Of a DNA stretch of 64,000 bases, positions 27,072-36,494 are shown piece after piece; the first letter of the stretch is position 1; every line of letters starts with the position of its first letter. Source of the stretch: Xanthobacter autotrophicus. Lineage in GTDB: Bacteria > Pseudomonadota > Alphaproteobacteria > Rhizobiales > Xanthobacteraceae. Made by a program: the position numbers and the translations under genes. The stretch lies in assembly GCF_029991245.1 (NCBI RefSeq), contig NZ_JAIVFO010000001.1:102035-166034 (forward strand), given 5' to 3'. The notes beneath the pieces were generated by a model, which saw only the letters and a list, made by a program, of their open reading frames with translations, was not told the DNA's origin and did not search any database.

Positions 27072-30000
27072 TCAATCGCCGCCGAGGGTGATCCGGCCGA
27101 GGCTTGCCACCTCGGCTTGGCCGACGCGGCGGGCCTCGAGCTGCTTCGCCGACGGGTCCGGCCGGGCCATGTGGAAGCGGACGACCTGCGCCGGGCGCCC
27201 CCCGTCCGGCGGCGCGCTCACCAGGAGGTCGGCCCCCTCCGTGGTGCTGGTGGTGGCAACGCTCAGGCCGCGCCCGCCCGCCCCGAACGGCTGCAGCGTC
27301 GCCATCTCGCCGAAGGCAACCTGAGGATGCGCGGCGGCGCTGTGGAGATACATGGCCGGCCCGCCATCCAGCGCCGAGCCGCTGGAGAACACCTTCACCG
27401 CCCCGCCGTCGAGCTGGCCCACCACGATCCGCTCGGCGCCGCCCAGGACCCCGGCCAGCCAGCCGGTGGCGAGGGAGACGCCGCCCTTGTAGTCATCGCC
27501 GAAGGGCGAAAATTCGGCCGTGGTCACCGGCTCGAACCGGTCCACATTGCCCCGGCAGATATCACCGAAGGGCGCGAGGGCGGCCGGGATCGGCGTCGCC
27601 GGCGCGGGCGGTGACAGGGCCACCGCCGTTCCGGCGCCGACGGGCGACAGCAGCGGGAAGGCGAACACCCTCACCCGCGCCGGCACGCCGGGACCGGGCG
27701 CGGTCACGATGCTCTGCCGGCCGGTGGAAAAATCCACGAAGCCGGTGCTGAGGGTGACGCCGGAGCGGTCGTCGCCATAGGGGCTGAAGGAGGAGAACAG
27801 GGCCGGCGCCCACCCCAGCGGCAGCAGGGTGGAGCGGAACACCTTCACCTCGCTGCGCGCGCCGGGTCCCGAGCCGGCGATGATATTGTCCGCCGCCGTG
27901 CCGTCGATCTGGGCGACGGCGACGCTGACTCCCCCCGTGGCGCCCGCATCGAACGCCCGGAACCGGGCGAGTTCCCGGATGAAGGGGACGGCCCCCTTCG
28001 CTGCCGCGCCCGAGACCACCACCACCTCCGGCGCGCGGCCGGCACCTGCGCCCACCACGAGGTCATGGACGCCGTCGCCATCCACATCGCCCATGGCGAC
28101 GCTCACCGTGCCCTCGAAGCCGGGGAAGGGCGTGACGGTGGCGATGGGGCGGTCGCCGTTGTTGTCGAACACGCGGACGCTGGCCGCCCGTCCCGGTCCG
28201 CCGGGGAGCGCGACCGCGTAGGTGGACACCGCCGGGATGATGTTCACCAGCGCCATCAGGCCGTTGTCCTCATGGTTGAGGCGATGGCAGTGCATGACGA
28301 ACAGGCCGGCATAGTCCAGGAACCGCGTGCGGATGGAGAGGGTGCCGGGCTGGATCACGCTCTCCTCCGGGCCAAGGTTCGGCGCCGGTACGTTGACGTT
28401 GTCGAGCCCCTGCATCAGCGGCCCGAGCGTCAGATCCACGGTGGGGTCGGACATGGCGACGAGCTGGAAGTCGTTCACATGCACGTGGATGGGATGCTCG
28501 TCGTTGTTGACGTTGCTGAAGGCCCACTCCTCCACCGAGCCGAGGCGCGGCTGGATCAGCGGGACATTGGGGAAGGCGCCGCTGTCGAAGGCATAGATGA
28601 AGCTCTTCGGGTCGGCCGTGCTGGCAAGATCATTGAGGAAGCCGCCATTGATGAGGATGCGGCGGGTGAGGTCGGGCGTCAGCTTCGAGAGGTCATCGAA
28701 CGGCACGCCGGCCACCAGCGGCTCGCCCTCGCGGAACGGTGTCGTGGTGCCCTTCGTGGCGTCCTTCGCGCTGGCCTGGCCCCCGTCCGGCACCGCCCGC
28801 GCCAGCACCTGGGTGGGGAAGAAGAAGAAGCCGTCGAAATAGCTCACCGCAGCAGGCGCCACGCTGAGGGTGCCGAGCACGGCGGGCGGGTTGTCGGTGC
28901 CGTTGGCGGTATAGAGGATGCCGGGCGCGTTCTGCGTCCGCGCGCCACCGCCCAGCGGCGGCATCTCCAGCACCAGGTCGCCGGTCTCCGGCATGGTCAC
29001 GGCGATGGCGAAGCGCGACGCCGGCGGGATGAGGAGGCGCGTGCCGTCCTCGTCCTCGGGAAACCGCACCACCGGGCTCGGGTTGCCGTCCTGCCCCACG
29101 ATGGCGATCTTCGGGTGGCGGCCCGTCGCCGTCTCGGTGAGGCGCAGGTTCACATAGGCGATGTCGCTGATGTTGGAGAGCACCCAGATCTCGGTCTGCC
29201 CCGCCTTGGTGCGCAGGGTGGGCTGGAACTGGCCGTTCACGGTGAACTGCACGTCGCGCAGGTGATCGGGCTGGGCCGGGTCGGCCGGCACATTGCCGGC
29301 GCTGCCGGCGGCGGCGGTGAAGCTTTGCAGGCTGTTCGGGATGAACTGGAAGCGCCCGCGCATGTTGTTGATGGACAAGGGTCCGGCGTACCACACGGTG
29401 GCGAACGTCGTACCGGGCCTGGCCTGCGTGAAGTTCACCGGCGCCAGCACGGGGCGATAGGTGCCGGCGGCAAGCGCCCCGGGGGCGGGCGGCTCCAGCG
29501 TGCTGACGAATTGCGGCCAGTTGGCATTGTTGAACTGCGGGCTCGCCCCCTGCCGGTCGAACACGAAATTATACTGCAGCGCCATGGTGCGGATGGGGAT
29601 GGCCTGCCGCGTCACCACCGGCAGATTGCCGTCCGCCCGCCCGATGGTGAGCAGGCCCGCCAGGCCGAAATAGACATGGGGCGCCGTCAGCGTATGCAAA
29701 TGCGGATGATACCAGTAGGCGCCCTGCGGATGCTCGGCGGGGATACGGTAGACGTAGGTGTTCGCGGTGCCCGCCGGCATGTGCAGCAGCACATTGTCCG
29801 AATTGCCCTTGGGGCTCACGTGCAGGCCGTGGGTGTGCAGGTTGATGGGCGATTCCGAAAGCGGCGCGGGATGGAGCGGCACGGCGGCGCCCCGCGCGGC
29901 ATAGTTCGGATCGTAGAAATCGCGGACGGTGAGGTCCTTCAGCCCGTTCTCCAGGTGGATGACGAGGGTTTCGCCCGGGGCCACCTGCAATGTCGGCGCG

Positions 30001-30302
30001 GGATAGACATCGCTGGCGGAGGCGATGCCGTTGGAGGCCGTGCCTTGCACGAGGGTATAGCCGAACAGCAGCGCGTTCCTGACGGGAACGGCTGCGGTGT
30101 CGAGCCGGGCGGCACCCTGGTGCGCGTTCAGCCGCACTTCGAGCACGCCATCCTTGCTGGCGAGGGTGACGGGCTCGGCGAAGGCGGGGGAAACGCGGCT
30201 GTGCCCGTCGGCCTGCGCCGGCCCTTGGGCGGCGCCTGCGATTGCAGCGAGGGCAACGAGAATCCAGCAAAAACGTCCGCGTGTGCCGTTGGTCCGTTCC
30301 AT
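27072..30302 (-). CDS. multicopper oxidase with C-terminal FG-GAP/VCBS-like repeats
   Basis: 1076 residues from the ATG at 30302. A signal peptide (residues 1-31, ending A-Q-A-D) targets export. The three copper-centre motifs are intact: H-T-H-G-L-H near 152, W-Y-H-P-H-L-H near 196, H-P-I-H-V-H near 600 and H-C-H-R-L-N-H near 669. This gives full type 1, 2 and 3 copper sites, with L near the type 1 site as in CueO/laccase-like enzymes. Residues about 700-1070 are added integrin-like units (D-V-D-G-D-G-V-H-D-L-V-V-G-A-G, then repeated F-S-P-Y-G-D-D, A-P-G-P-G), calcium-binding beta-propeller type. Normal oxidases end near 650. Role: laccase-like oxidation outside the cell or in the periplasm; substrate unknown. 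Confidence 0.9.
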   Translation of the reverse strand: MERTNGTRGRFCWILVALAAIAGAAQGPAQADGHSRVSPAFAEPVTLASKDGVLEVRLNAHQGAARLDTAAVPVRNALLFGYTLVQGTASNGIASASDVYPAPTLQVAPGETLVIHLENGLKDLTVRDFYDPNYAARGAAVPLHPAPLSESPINLHTHGLHVSPKGNSDNVLLHMPAGTANTYVYRIPAEHPQGAYWYHPHLHTLTAPHVYFGLAGLLTIGRADGNLPVVTRQAIPIRTMALQYNFVFDRQGASPQFNNANWPQFVSTLEPPAPGALAAGTYRPVLAPVNFTQARPGTTFATVWYAGPLSINNMRGRFQFIPNSLQSFTAAAGSAGNVPADPAQPDHLRDVQFTVNGQFQPTLRTKAGQTEIWVLSNISDIAYVNLRLTETATGRHPKIAIVGQDGNPSPVVRFPEDEDGTRLLIPPASRFAIAVTMPETGDLVLEMPPLGGGARTQNAPGILYTANGTDNPPAVLGTLSVAPAAVSYFDGFFFFPTQVLARAVPDGGQASAKDATKGTTTPFREGEPLVAGVPFDDLSKLTPDLTRRILINGGFLNDLASTADPKSFIYAFDSGAFPNVPLIQPRLGSVEEWAFSNVNNDEHPIHVHVNDFQLVAMSDPTVDLTLGPLMQGLDNVNVPAPNLGPEESVIQPGTLSIRTRFLDYAGLFVMHCHRLNHEDNGLMALVNIIPAVSTYAVALPGGPGRAASVRVFDNNGDRPIATVTPFPGFEGTVSVAMGDVDGDGVHDLVVGAGAGRAPEVVVVSGAAAKGAVPFIRELARFRAFDAGATGGVSVAVAQIDGTAADNIIAGSGPGARSEVKVFRSTLLPLGWAPALFSSFSPYGDDRSGVTLSTGFVDFSTGRQSIVTAPGPGVPARVRVFAFPLLSPVGAGTAVALSPPAPATPIPAALAPFGDICRGNVDRFEPVTTAEFSPFGDDYKGGVSLATGWLAGVLGGAERIVVGQLDGGAVKVFSSGSALDGGPAMYLHSAAAHPQVAFGEMATLQPFGAGGRGLSVATTSTTEGADLLVSAPPDGGRPAQVVRFHMARPDPSAKQLEARRVGQAEVASLGRITLGGD

Positions 30303-30549
30303 GCGTCTCCCCCGCCCTCTTTGTATTTTGTGCCACCTTAGCACCGCTCACGGCCGCGGAGGCAACGGCTCTGCATGCGGCCACAGGGCGAGCCGAGGCC
30401 CATCTCCGGCTCGTTCTCCGGTTCACTGTGCGGGTGCGGTTGCTGCCCGTCGACCGGCGCCCGGCCAGGACGCGAGCGCTGGCTCGCGCGGTCCCATTCT
30501 TGCAGCCCGGGCAGCATGGATGTCACACGAGACGATCCGAGCTGGAGCC

Positions 30550-31080
30550 ATGACACATCCCATGCCCCACCCTGACCGCGCCGGCCGCGCCATCGCGTGC
30601 CCCGCCTGCGATGCCGTAACCACCCTGGCCGCCGCGGAGGATGCCAAGGCCGCCCGCTGCGCCGCCTGCGGAGGACCGCTTTTCACCGGCCGGCCCATGG
30701 CGCTGACCGCCGCGCGCTTCAACGCCCACACCGGGCAGAGCGACCTGCCGCTGGTGATCGACTTCTGGGCCGACTGGTGCGGGCCGTGCAAGAGCATGGC
30801 CCCGGTGTTCGAGGCGCTGGCCGCCGAGTTCGAGCCCCATGTCCGCTTCGCCAAGGTGGACACCGATGCCGAGCGGGAGCTGGCCGAATATTTCCGGATC
30901 AGCACCATCCCCACCCTCAGCTTCATCCATGAGCACCGCGAGGTCGCCCGCGTCGCCGGTGCCATGTTTGCCGGCGACCTGCGCCGCTGGCTCTACGACG
31001 CCCTGTCCCAAACCGAGGGCACGGCCCGGGATACAGAGGAGGACACCGCATCGCCGGCTCACGAGCCGGAAACCCCCTGA
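30550..31080 (+). CDS. trxC: thioredoxin 2 (zinc-containing TrxC)
   Basis: 176 residues from the ATG at 30550. The N-terminal zinc site is C17-x2-C20 (C-P-A-C) and C37-x2-C40 (C-A-A-C). The thioredoxin fold follows with active site W-C-G-P-C at 76-80 and the cis-proline I-P-T. TrxC reduces disulfides and is typically induced under oxidative stress. The tail after residue 150 (E-D-T-A-S-P) is acidic and extended by about 20 residues beyond E. coli TrxC. Divergent from the oxidase gene. Confidence 0.94.
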   Translation: MTHPMPHPDRAGRAIACPACDAVTTLAAAEDAKAARCAACGGPLFTGRPMALTAARFNAHTGQSDLPLVIDFWADWCGPCKSMAPVFEALAAEFEPHVRFAKVDTDAERELAEYFRISTIPTLSFIHEHREVARVAGAMFAGDLRRWLYDALSQTEGTARDTEEDTASPAHEPETP

Positions 31081-31275
31081 GCCGCGACAGGGAGAGATCA
31101 GCTCGCCCAAGGCGCCGATGGTAGGCTGAGCCGGCTCAAGCTGACGCACAATCGAAGGTGCGCGCCCAGGCAGCAGGAGAATGGGGACGGCCGCACGCCT
31201 GCTCCTATTCGCCGCCCTTGTGTTTCCGCCGTCGGCATAGCCAATATCCTCCGGCGACTCCGCCCGAGTTGTGAC

Positions 31276-32301
31276 ATGGTTGAACCCGATATCCTTTTCA
31301 CCCGTATCCTCGAATTCATGCAGGGCGGAGCGCTCGCCCTCGACCGCCGGGGCCACGTGCGGGCCTTCAACCCAGCGGCGGAACGGATGCTTGGCCTGTC
31401 GCCGGCACGCGCCGGGGAGTACCCCTTTGCAACCGTGCTGTTCGACGATCCGGCCAATGACGATTTCGCGCAGGCGTTGCTGGACGCCGTCTACGAAGCC
31501 GACAACTGCCACAACCGCGACATCCGATATTATCGGGACGGCGAGCTTGTTTGGCTCAACATGATCACCTCGACCCTGTGGTCGCACCCCTCAAAGGACA
31601 ATCCCGCCCGCAAGGTGGGCGTGGTGGCGCTGTTCATCGACATCACCGAACGCACGATCGCCACCGCCGAGCTGCGGCGCGCCAACGAAGAGCTGGAGCG
31701 GCGGGTCCAGGAGCGCACCGGGCAGCTCGCCGAGGCCAATCTCAAGCTCCAGCGCGAGATTGCCGAGCGCGTCCGGGCGCAGGAGCAGATCGCCCACCTT
31801 GCCGAGCACGACGTGCTCACCGAGCTGCCGAACCGCCGGCGCTTCGAGCGATGCCTTTCCGCCGCCGTCGACGAGGGGGGATCGTTCGCCCTCCTCTATC
31901 TCGATCTGGACGGGTTCAAGGTCATCAACGACACTCACGGCCACGACACCGGCGACGGCCTGTTGCAGAACGTGGCCGGCCGGCTCAAGGCCTGCCTGCG
32001 CGACGGCGACACGCTGGCGCGGCTCGGGGGCGACGAGTTCGCCGTCATCCTGAAATCCGTCCGCACGGCGGCAGACGCCGAGCCGGTGGTGGAGCAGATC
32101 ATCACCCATGTGGGCGCGCCGTATGATGGCGATGGCGATCTCAAGCTGACCATCAGCGTCAGCGTCGGCATCGCGCTCCACCCGCAGGCCGGGCGCACCC
32201 CGCGCGTGCTGCTCCAGGCCGCCGACCGGGCCATGTACGAGGCCAAGCGCGGTGGGCGGCAGCCGGTTCGCCCCCCGGCGCCGGACAGCAAGGACGTCTA
32301 G
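31276..32301 (+). CDS. PAS-GGDEF diguanylate cyclase
   Basis: 341 residues, no membrane segment. A PAS sensor lies at about 10-125 (N-P-A-A-E-R-M-L-G, F-I-D-I-T-E-R), a coiled coil at 130-175 (E-L-E-R-R-V-Q-E-R), and a GGDEF domain from about 180, with G-G-D-E-F at 251-255 intact. An R-x-x-D inhibitory site (R-D-G-D) stands five residues before it. Thus it should make cyclic di-GMP and feel product inhibition. Cytoplasmic. The PAS ligand is unknown. No EAL domain. Confidence 0.94.
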   Translation: MVEPDILFTRILEFMQGGALALDRRGHVRAFNPAAERMLGLSPARAGEYPFATVLFDDPANDDFAQALLDAVYEADNCHNRDIRYYRDGELVWLNMITSTLWSHPSKDNPARKVGVVALFIDITERTIATAELRRANEELERRVQERTGQLAEANLKLQREIAERVRAQEQIAHLAEHDVLTELPNRRRFERCLSAAVDEGGSFALLYLDLDGFKVINDTHGHDTGDGLLQNVAGRLKACLRDGDTLARLGGDEFAVILKSVRTAADAEPVVEQIITHVGAPYDGDGDLKLTISVSVGIALHPQAGRTPRVLLQAADRAMYEAKRGGRQPVRPPAPDSKDV

Positions 32302-32406
32302 AGCCCGTTCGGCAAACACCGGTTCGCCGAACATGCTCTAAACCTTTGTTTCATCGCAATTGCGGACGCAAAACCGCTTCGCGCTTTTGCTGGAATTGCT
32401 CTAGGA
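32301..32406. repeat. palindromic repeat after the GGDEF gene
   Basis: AGAGCCCGTTCGGC at 32302-32315 pairs with GCCGAAC-AT-GCTCT at 32329-32340. A second part (32342-32406, GCAATTGCGG ... TGGAATTGCTCTAG) follows. This is the style of mosaic palindromic repeats found between genes in Hyphomicrobiales. It separates the GGDEF gene from the convergent MarR gene. Confidence 0.6.
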
Positions 32407-32485
32407 CGCTCATCCCTCTCGACCATGGCGCCTCGTGGATCCGGTCTGGGACACGGGCGCGATCCGGCGCCGTCAGCCGGCCCGC

Positions 32486-32953
32486 TCAGTCCGGCGGCGG
32501 CGCGCCGGCCAGCCCCAGCACGTCTTCCAGCCGGTCCAGCACATGGCGCACCGCCCGGGTGTCGTCCGGCCCCAGGGCCGCGCACAGGCGGGCCTCGAAG
32601 GCGCTCATGTCCGGCACGATGGCGCGGTAGGTGGTGAGGCCCAAGGGCGTGAGGCTCAGGAACTCCTCCCGGCGGTCCTGCGGATTTTCGACCCGCGACA
32701 GCCAGCGCCGCTCCTCCAGCCCCTGCACCGCCCGGCTCACCTTGGTCTTGTGCAGCCGGGCATGGCGGCCCACCTCCCGCGCCGTGCTGCGGGGCAATTG
32801 GGCCAGCGTCGCCAGCACCCGCCATTCGGGAATGGTGAGGCCGAACTTGCGGCCATAGACCTCCCGCAACTGCTCCGACACCGCGGCGGCCACGCGGTTG
32901 AGCCGGTAGGGGAGGAAACGTTCGAGGTCGAGGGTGCTGTCGAGCGTTGTCAT
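32486..32953 (-). CDS. MarR-family regulator, probable repressor of the homogentisate genes
   Basis: 155 residues, normal MarR length. Winged-helix core around [11 protein letters not shown] and [21 protein letters not shown], with the D-R-R wing (N-P-Q-D-R-R-E-E). It is divergent from hmgA, about 70 bases apart, hence the likely local regulator. It is clearly related to the MarR protein at 45996-46463 (same R-L-N-R-x-A-A and [10 protein letters not shown]). Confidence 0.92.
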   Translation of the reverse strand: MTTLDSTLDLERFLPYRLNRVAAAVSEQLREVYGRKFGLTIPEWRVLATLAQLPRSTAREVGRHARLHKTKVSRAVQGLEERRWLSRVENPQDRREEFLSLTPLGLTTYRAIVPDMSAFEARLCAALGPDDTRAVRHVLDRLEDVLGLAGAPPPD

Positions 32954-33025
32954 GGCTTGTTAGTTACATTTTCAACTGTCATGGTCGCAACCAAATTCTG
33001 GAGGTCGCAAATTTTGGAGGTCGCC
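32954..33025. promoter_or_regulatory. marR/hmgA divergent promoter with duplicated ribosome site
   Basis: 72 bases hold both promoters. An imperfect inverted repeat AGTTAC-ATTTTC-AACT lies at about 32962-32977. Just before hmgA the unit AAATT(C/T)TGGAGGTCGC is present twice in tandem (32994-33009 and 33010-33025), so two Shine-Dalgarno cores GGAGG precede one start. Confidence 0.65.
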
Positions 33026-34393
33026 ATGAACAGTCTGCCCCAACCCCACCTGTCGGGCACGCCGGTGCGCCGGAGCGCGCTCGTGCCCGGCTACATGTCC
33101 GGCTTCGGCAATTCGTTCGAGACCGAGGCGCTGGAGGGCACCTTGCCCATCGGCCGCAACTCGCCGCAAAAGATCAATTACGGGCTGTATGCCGAGCAGC
33201 TTTCAGGCTCGCCCTTCACCGCGCCCCAGGCGGTGAACGAGCGCTCCTGGCTCTACCGCATCCGCCCCACGGTGAAGCATTCCGGCCGCTACCGGCGGGT
33301 GGACAAGGGCCTGATCCGCACCGCCCCCATGGCGCGCGACGAGAGCGACCTGACGCTGGGCCAGTATCGCTGGAGCGCGCTGCCGCTGCCGCAGGACAAG
33401 CGCACCTTCCTCACCGGCCTTGCCACCCTGACCACGGCGGGCGATGCGGACAGCCAAAGCGGCATGGCGGCCCACATGGCCTTCGTCACGGCGTCCATGG
33501 AGAACGACTATTTCTTCAATGCCGACGGCGAATTGCTGGTGGTGGCGCAGCAGGGGGCGCTGCGCTTTCGCACCGAGTTCGGCGTCATCGACATCGCGCC
33601 CGGCGAGATCTGCCTGATCCCGCGCGGCGTGATCTTCAAGGTGGAGCTGATCGACGGGCCGGCCCGCGCCTATGTGTGCGAGAATTACGGCGCCACCTTC
33701 ACCCTGCCGGACCGTGGCCCCATCGGCGCCAACTGCCTTGCCAACCCGCGCGACTTCCTCACCCCCGTCGCCGCCTATGAGGACAAGGAGGCGCCCTCGC
33801 AGCTGTTCGTGAAGTGGGGCGGCGAGCTGTTCGTCACCGAGATCGGCCAGTCGCCCCTCGACGTGGTGGCCTGGCACGGCAATTACGCACCTTACAAGTA
33901 CGACCTGCGCACCTTCTCCCCGGTGGGCGCCATCGCCTTCGACCATCCGGACCCGTCCATCTTCACCGTGCTCACCTCGCCCTCGGGCACGCCGGGCACG
34001 GCGAATATCGACTTCGTCATCTTCCCCGAGCGCTGGATGGTGGCCGAGAATACCTTCCGCCCGCCGTGGTATCACCGCAACATCATGTCCGAATTCATGG
34101 GCCTCATCTTCGGCGTCTATGACGCCAAGCCGGAAGGCTTCGAGCCGGGCGGCTTCTCCCTGCACAATCTCATGCTGCCCCACGGGCCGGACGAGCAGGC
34201 GTTCGAGCACGCGTCCACCGGCGAGCTGAAGCCGGTGAAGCTGGAGAATACGCTGGCCTTCATGTTCGAGACCCGCGTGGCCCAGCGCGTCACCGCCTAT
34301 GCCGCCGGGGTGCCGCAGCTGCAGGCCGATTATGTGGGCTGCTGGGCCGGCCTCAAGAAGCGCTTCGACCCCACCCGCAAGGATGCGTGGTGA
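33026..34393 (+). CDS. hmgA: homogentisate 1,2-dioxygenase
   Basis: 455 residues from the ATG at 33026, preceded by TTTTGGAGG. It opens the homogentisate ring to 4-maleylacetoacetate, using Fe(II). The start resembles the family ([11 protein letters not shown]). The metal motif H350-R-N-x-M-S-E356-F-M-G matches the human H335/E341 pair, and a further histidine stands in the following [11 protein letters not shown] stretch. First gene of hmgA-fahA-maiA, in pathway order. Full length, no defects. Confidence 0.98.
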   Translation: MNSLPQPHLSGTPVRRSALVPGYMSGFGNSFETEALEGTLPIGRNSPQKINYGLYAEQLSGSPFTAPQAVNERSWLYRIRPTVKHSGRYRRVDKGLIRTAPMARDESDLTLGQYRWSALPLPQDKRTFLTGLATLTTAGDADSQSGMAAHMAFVTASMENDYFFNADGELLVVAQQGALRFRTEFGVIDIAPGEICLIPRGVIFKVELIDGPARAYVCENYGATFTLPDRGPIGANCLANPRDFLTPVAAYEDKEAPSQLFVKWGGELFVTEIGQSPLDVVAWHGNYAPYKYDLRTFSPVGAIAFDHPDPSIFTVLTSPSGTPGTANIDFVIFPERWMVAENTFRPPWYHRNIMSEFMGLIFGVYDAKPEGFEPGGFSLHNLMLPHGPDEQAFEHASTGELKPVKLENTLAFMFETRVAQRVTAYAAGVPQLQADYVGCWAGLKKRFDPTRKDAW

Positions 34394-34493
34394 GGGGAGG
34401 CCGATACTGCGCAGCTGATTTCACCTCTATCCCCGCGCCGGGACGACATCCCGCGCGGGCGCCCCATTGCACTCCCCTGCCCGGACCTCTGCC

Positions 34494-35810
34494 ATGATCG
34501 ACGCGACCCACGACCCCGCCCGCACCAGCTGGGTGGCCTCGGCCAATGGCCATCCCGATTTTCCCATCCAGAACCTGCCGCTGGGCGTCTTCAGCCCGCC
34601 GGGCGGGTCCCCGCGCGGGGGCGTCGCCATCGGCGATGACATCCTCGATCTTGACGCGGCGCTGGAGCTGGACCTGTTCGAGGACATGGCGAAGACGGCC
34701 GCCGAGGCGGCGGCGGGAGCCAGCCTCAACGCCTTCTTCGCCCTCGGGCCGGTTCCGCGCGCCGCGCTGCGCGCACGCCTCGTCCAGCTTCTGGATGCCC
34801 ATGGCGCGGAGCGGGCCACGGTGGAAGGCCACGCCGGCCGGCTGCTGCATCGCGCGGCGGACTGCACGCTGCATCTGCCCGCCGCCATCGGCGATTACAC
34901 GGATTTTTACGCCGGCATCTCCCACGCCACCAATGTGGGCAAGCTGTTCCGGCCCGATAGTCCGCTGCTGCCCAACTACAAATACGTGCCCATCGGCTAT
35001 CACGGGCGGGCCTCCTCCATCCGGCCCTCGGGCTTCGAGGTGCGGCGGCCCAACGGCCAGCGCAAGCGCCCGGACGAGGCGGAGCCGACCTTCGGCCCCT
35101 CCCGCAACCTCGACTACGAGCTGGAGCTGGGCCTCTTCGTCGGGCCGGGCAACGATTTGGGCGAGCCCATCTCCATCCACGCCGCCGGCGACCACATCGC
35201 CGGCTACTGCCTGCTCAACGACTGGTCCGCCCGCGACGTGCAGGGTTGGGAATACCAGCCGCTGGGCCCGTTCCTCGCCAAGAACTTCGCGTCGACCATC
35301 TCGCCCTGGGTGGTGACCCCCGAGGCGCTGGCCCCCTTCCGCATCGCCCAGCCCGCGCGGCCGGAGGGCGATCCCGCCCCCCTGCCCTATCTGCTCGATG
35401 CCGCCGACCAGGCGCAGGGTGCCCTCGACATCACCCTGGAGGTGCTCATCGAGACACAGGGGCTCAAGGAGAAGGGCCTGCCGCCCCATCGCCTGTCGCG
35501 CGGCTCGTCCCGCGACCTCTACTGGACCTTCGCCCAGTTCGTGGCGCACCACACGTCCGGAGGCTGCAACCTCGCGCCCGGCGACCTGCTCGGCACCGGC
35601 ACCATCTCCGGCCCGACGCCGGACAGCTTCGGCAGCCTGCTGGAGCTGTCCCAGGGCGGCAAGGCGCCCATCACCCTGGCATCCGGAGAGGAGCGGCGCT
35701 TCCTGGAGGACGGCGACACGGTGATCATCACCGGGCGCGCCGACCGCGAGGGCTTCGTCTCCATCGGCTTCGGCGCCTGCAGGGGCACCATCCTGCCGGC
35801 GCACGGGTGA
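34494..35810 (+). CDS. fahA: fumarylacetoacetase
   Basis: 438 residues from the ATG at 34494. It splits fumarylacetoacetate into fumarate and acetoacetate, the last step of tyrosine breakdown. Family motifs: D-F-Y-A-G-I-S-H-A-T-N-V-G-K-L-F-R, Y-E-L-E-L-G-L-F-V-G, and N-D-W-S-A-R-D-V-Q-G-W-E, which hold the calcium ligands and catalytic residues. It follows hmgA by 100 bases. Its stop overlaps the next gene by 4 bases. The product symbol fahA is used; others call it fahA/hmgB. Confidence 0.97.
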   Translation: MIDATHDPARTSWVASANGHPDFPIQNLPLGVFSPPGGSPRGGVAIGDDILDLDAALELDLFEDMAKTAAEAAAGASLNAFFALGPVPRAALRARLVQLLDAHGAERATVEGHAGRLLHRAADCTLHLPAAIGDYTDFYAGISHATNVGKLFRPDSPLLPNYKYVPIGYHGRASSIRPSGFEVRRPNGQRKRPDEAEPTFGPSRNLDYELELGLFVGPGNDLGEPISIHAAGDHIAGYCLLNDWSARDVQGWEYQPLGPFLAKNFASTISPWVVTPEALAPFRIAQPARPEGDPAPLPYLLDAADQAQGALDITLEVLIETQGLKEKGLPPHRLSRGSSRDLYWTFAQFVAHHTSGGCNLAPGDLLGTGTISGPTPDSFGSLLELSQGGKAPITLASGEERRFLEDGDTVIITGRADREGFVSIGFGACRGTILPAHG

Positions 35811-36451
35811 GCGCCGTGCGGCTCTACACCTACTGGCGCTCTACCTCGGCCTACCGGGTGCGCACCGCGCTGGCCCTGAAAGGCATCGCGACGGAACAGG
35901 TGCCGGTGCACCTGGTGCGAAACGGCGGCGAGCAGCACGCCCCGGCCTATGCCGCCCTCAACCCGCAGCAGCGCCTGCCGGCCCTGGTGCTGGATGATGG
36001 CACCGTGCTCACCCAGTCCCCCGCCATCCTCGAATATCTGGAGGAGGCCTATCCCGAGCCGGCCCTGCTGCCGGCCGCTTCCATCGCGCGGGCGAAGGTG
36101 CGCGCGGTGGCGGCGCTCATCGGCTGCGACATCCACCCGCTCAACAATGTGTCGCCCCTCACCGTCCTGCGGCGCGAGCTGAAGCAGGACGAGGCGGCGG
36201 TCTCGGCCTGGATCGCCCGCTGGATCACGGACGGCTTCCGCGCGGTGGAACAGCTGATCGGCGACGCCGGCTATTGCTTCGGCCCCAGGCCCGGCCTGGC
36301 CGACCTCTATCTGATCCCGCAGGTCTATTCCGCCCGGCGCTTCAACGTCCCGCTGGAGGCCTATCCCCGCATCCTCCGGGTCGATGCGCTGGCGGCGGCC
36401 CATCCGGCCTTCATCGCTGCCCATCCCGCCCGGCAGGCCGATGCCGAGTGA
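35807..36451 (+). CDS. maiA: maleylacetoacetate isomerase (zeta-class GST)
   Basis: 214 residues if it starts at the GTG 35807, whose GTGA overlaps the fahA stop; a GTG at 35816 is also possible. It has the glutathione-binding R-S-T-S-A-Y-R-V-R-T-A-L motif of zeta GSTs and N-P-Q-Q-R-L-P-A-L in the thioredoxin-like domain, with the GST alpha-helical domain following. It turns maleylacetoacetate into fumarylacetoacetate. It logically completes the hmgA-fahA set. No start ATG is available near the fold's beginning. Confidence 0.95.
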   Translation: MSAVRLYTYWRSTSAYRVRTALALKGIATEQVPVHLVRNGGEQHAPAYAALNPQQRLPALVLDDGTVLTQSPAILEYLEEAYPEPALLPAASIARAKVRAVAALIGCDIHPLNNVSPLTVLRRELKQDEAAVSAWIARWITDGFRAVEQLIGDAGYCFGPRPGLADLYLIPQVYSARRFNVPLEAYPRILRVDALAAAHPAFIAAHPARQADAE

Positions 36452-36458
36452 TGCCAGA

Positions 36459-36481
36459 GGCCCCGGTCCTTGACCGGGGCC
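36459..36481. terminator. stem-loop between maiA and the antiporter gene
   Basis: GGCCCCGGT at 36459-36467 pairs with ACCGGGGCC at 36473-36481. It lies 7 bases after the maiA stop, between two convergent genes. Confidence 0.65.
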
Positions 36482-36494
36482 GGGTGGGTTTCGC

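Noticed and set aside
28065..30341. Plus-strand frame of about 760 codons opposite the multicopper oxidase
   Set aside because: The minus-strand frame has all copper ligands and a signal peptide; the plus one has only E/H/G/R-rich shadow composition.
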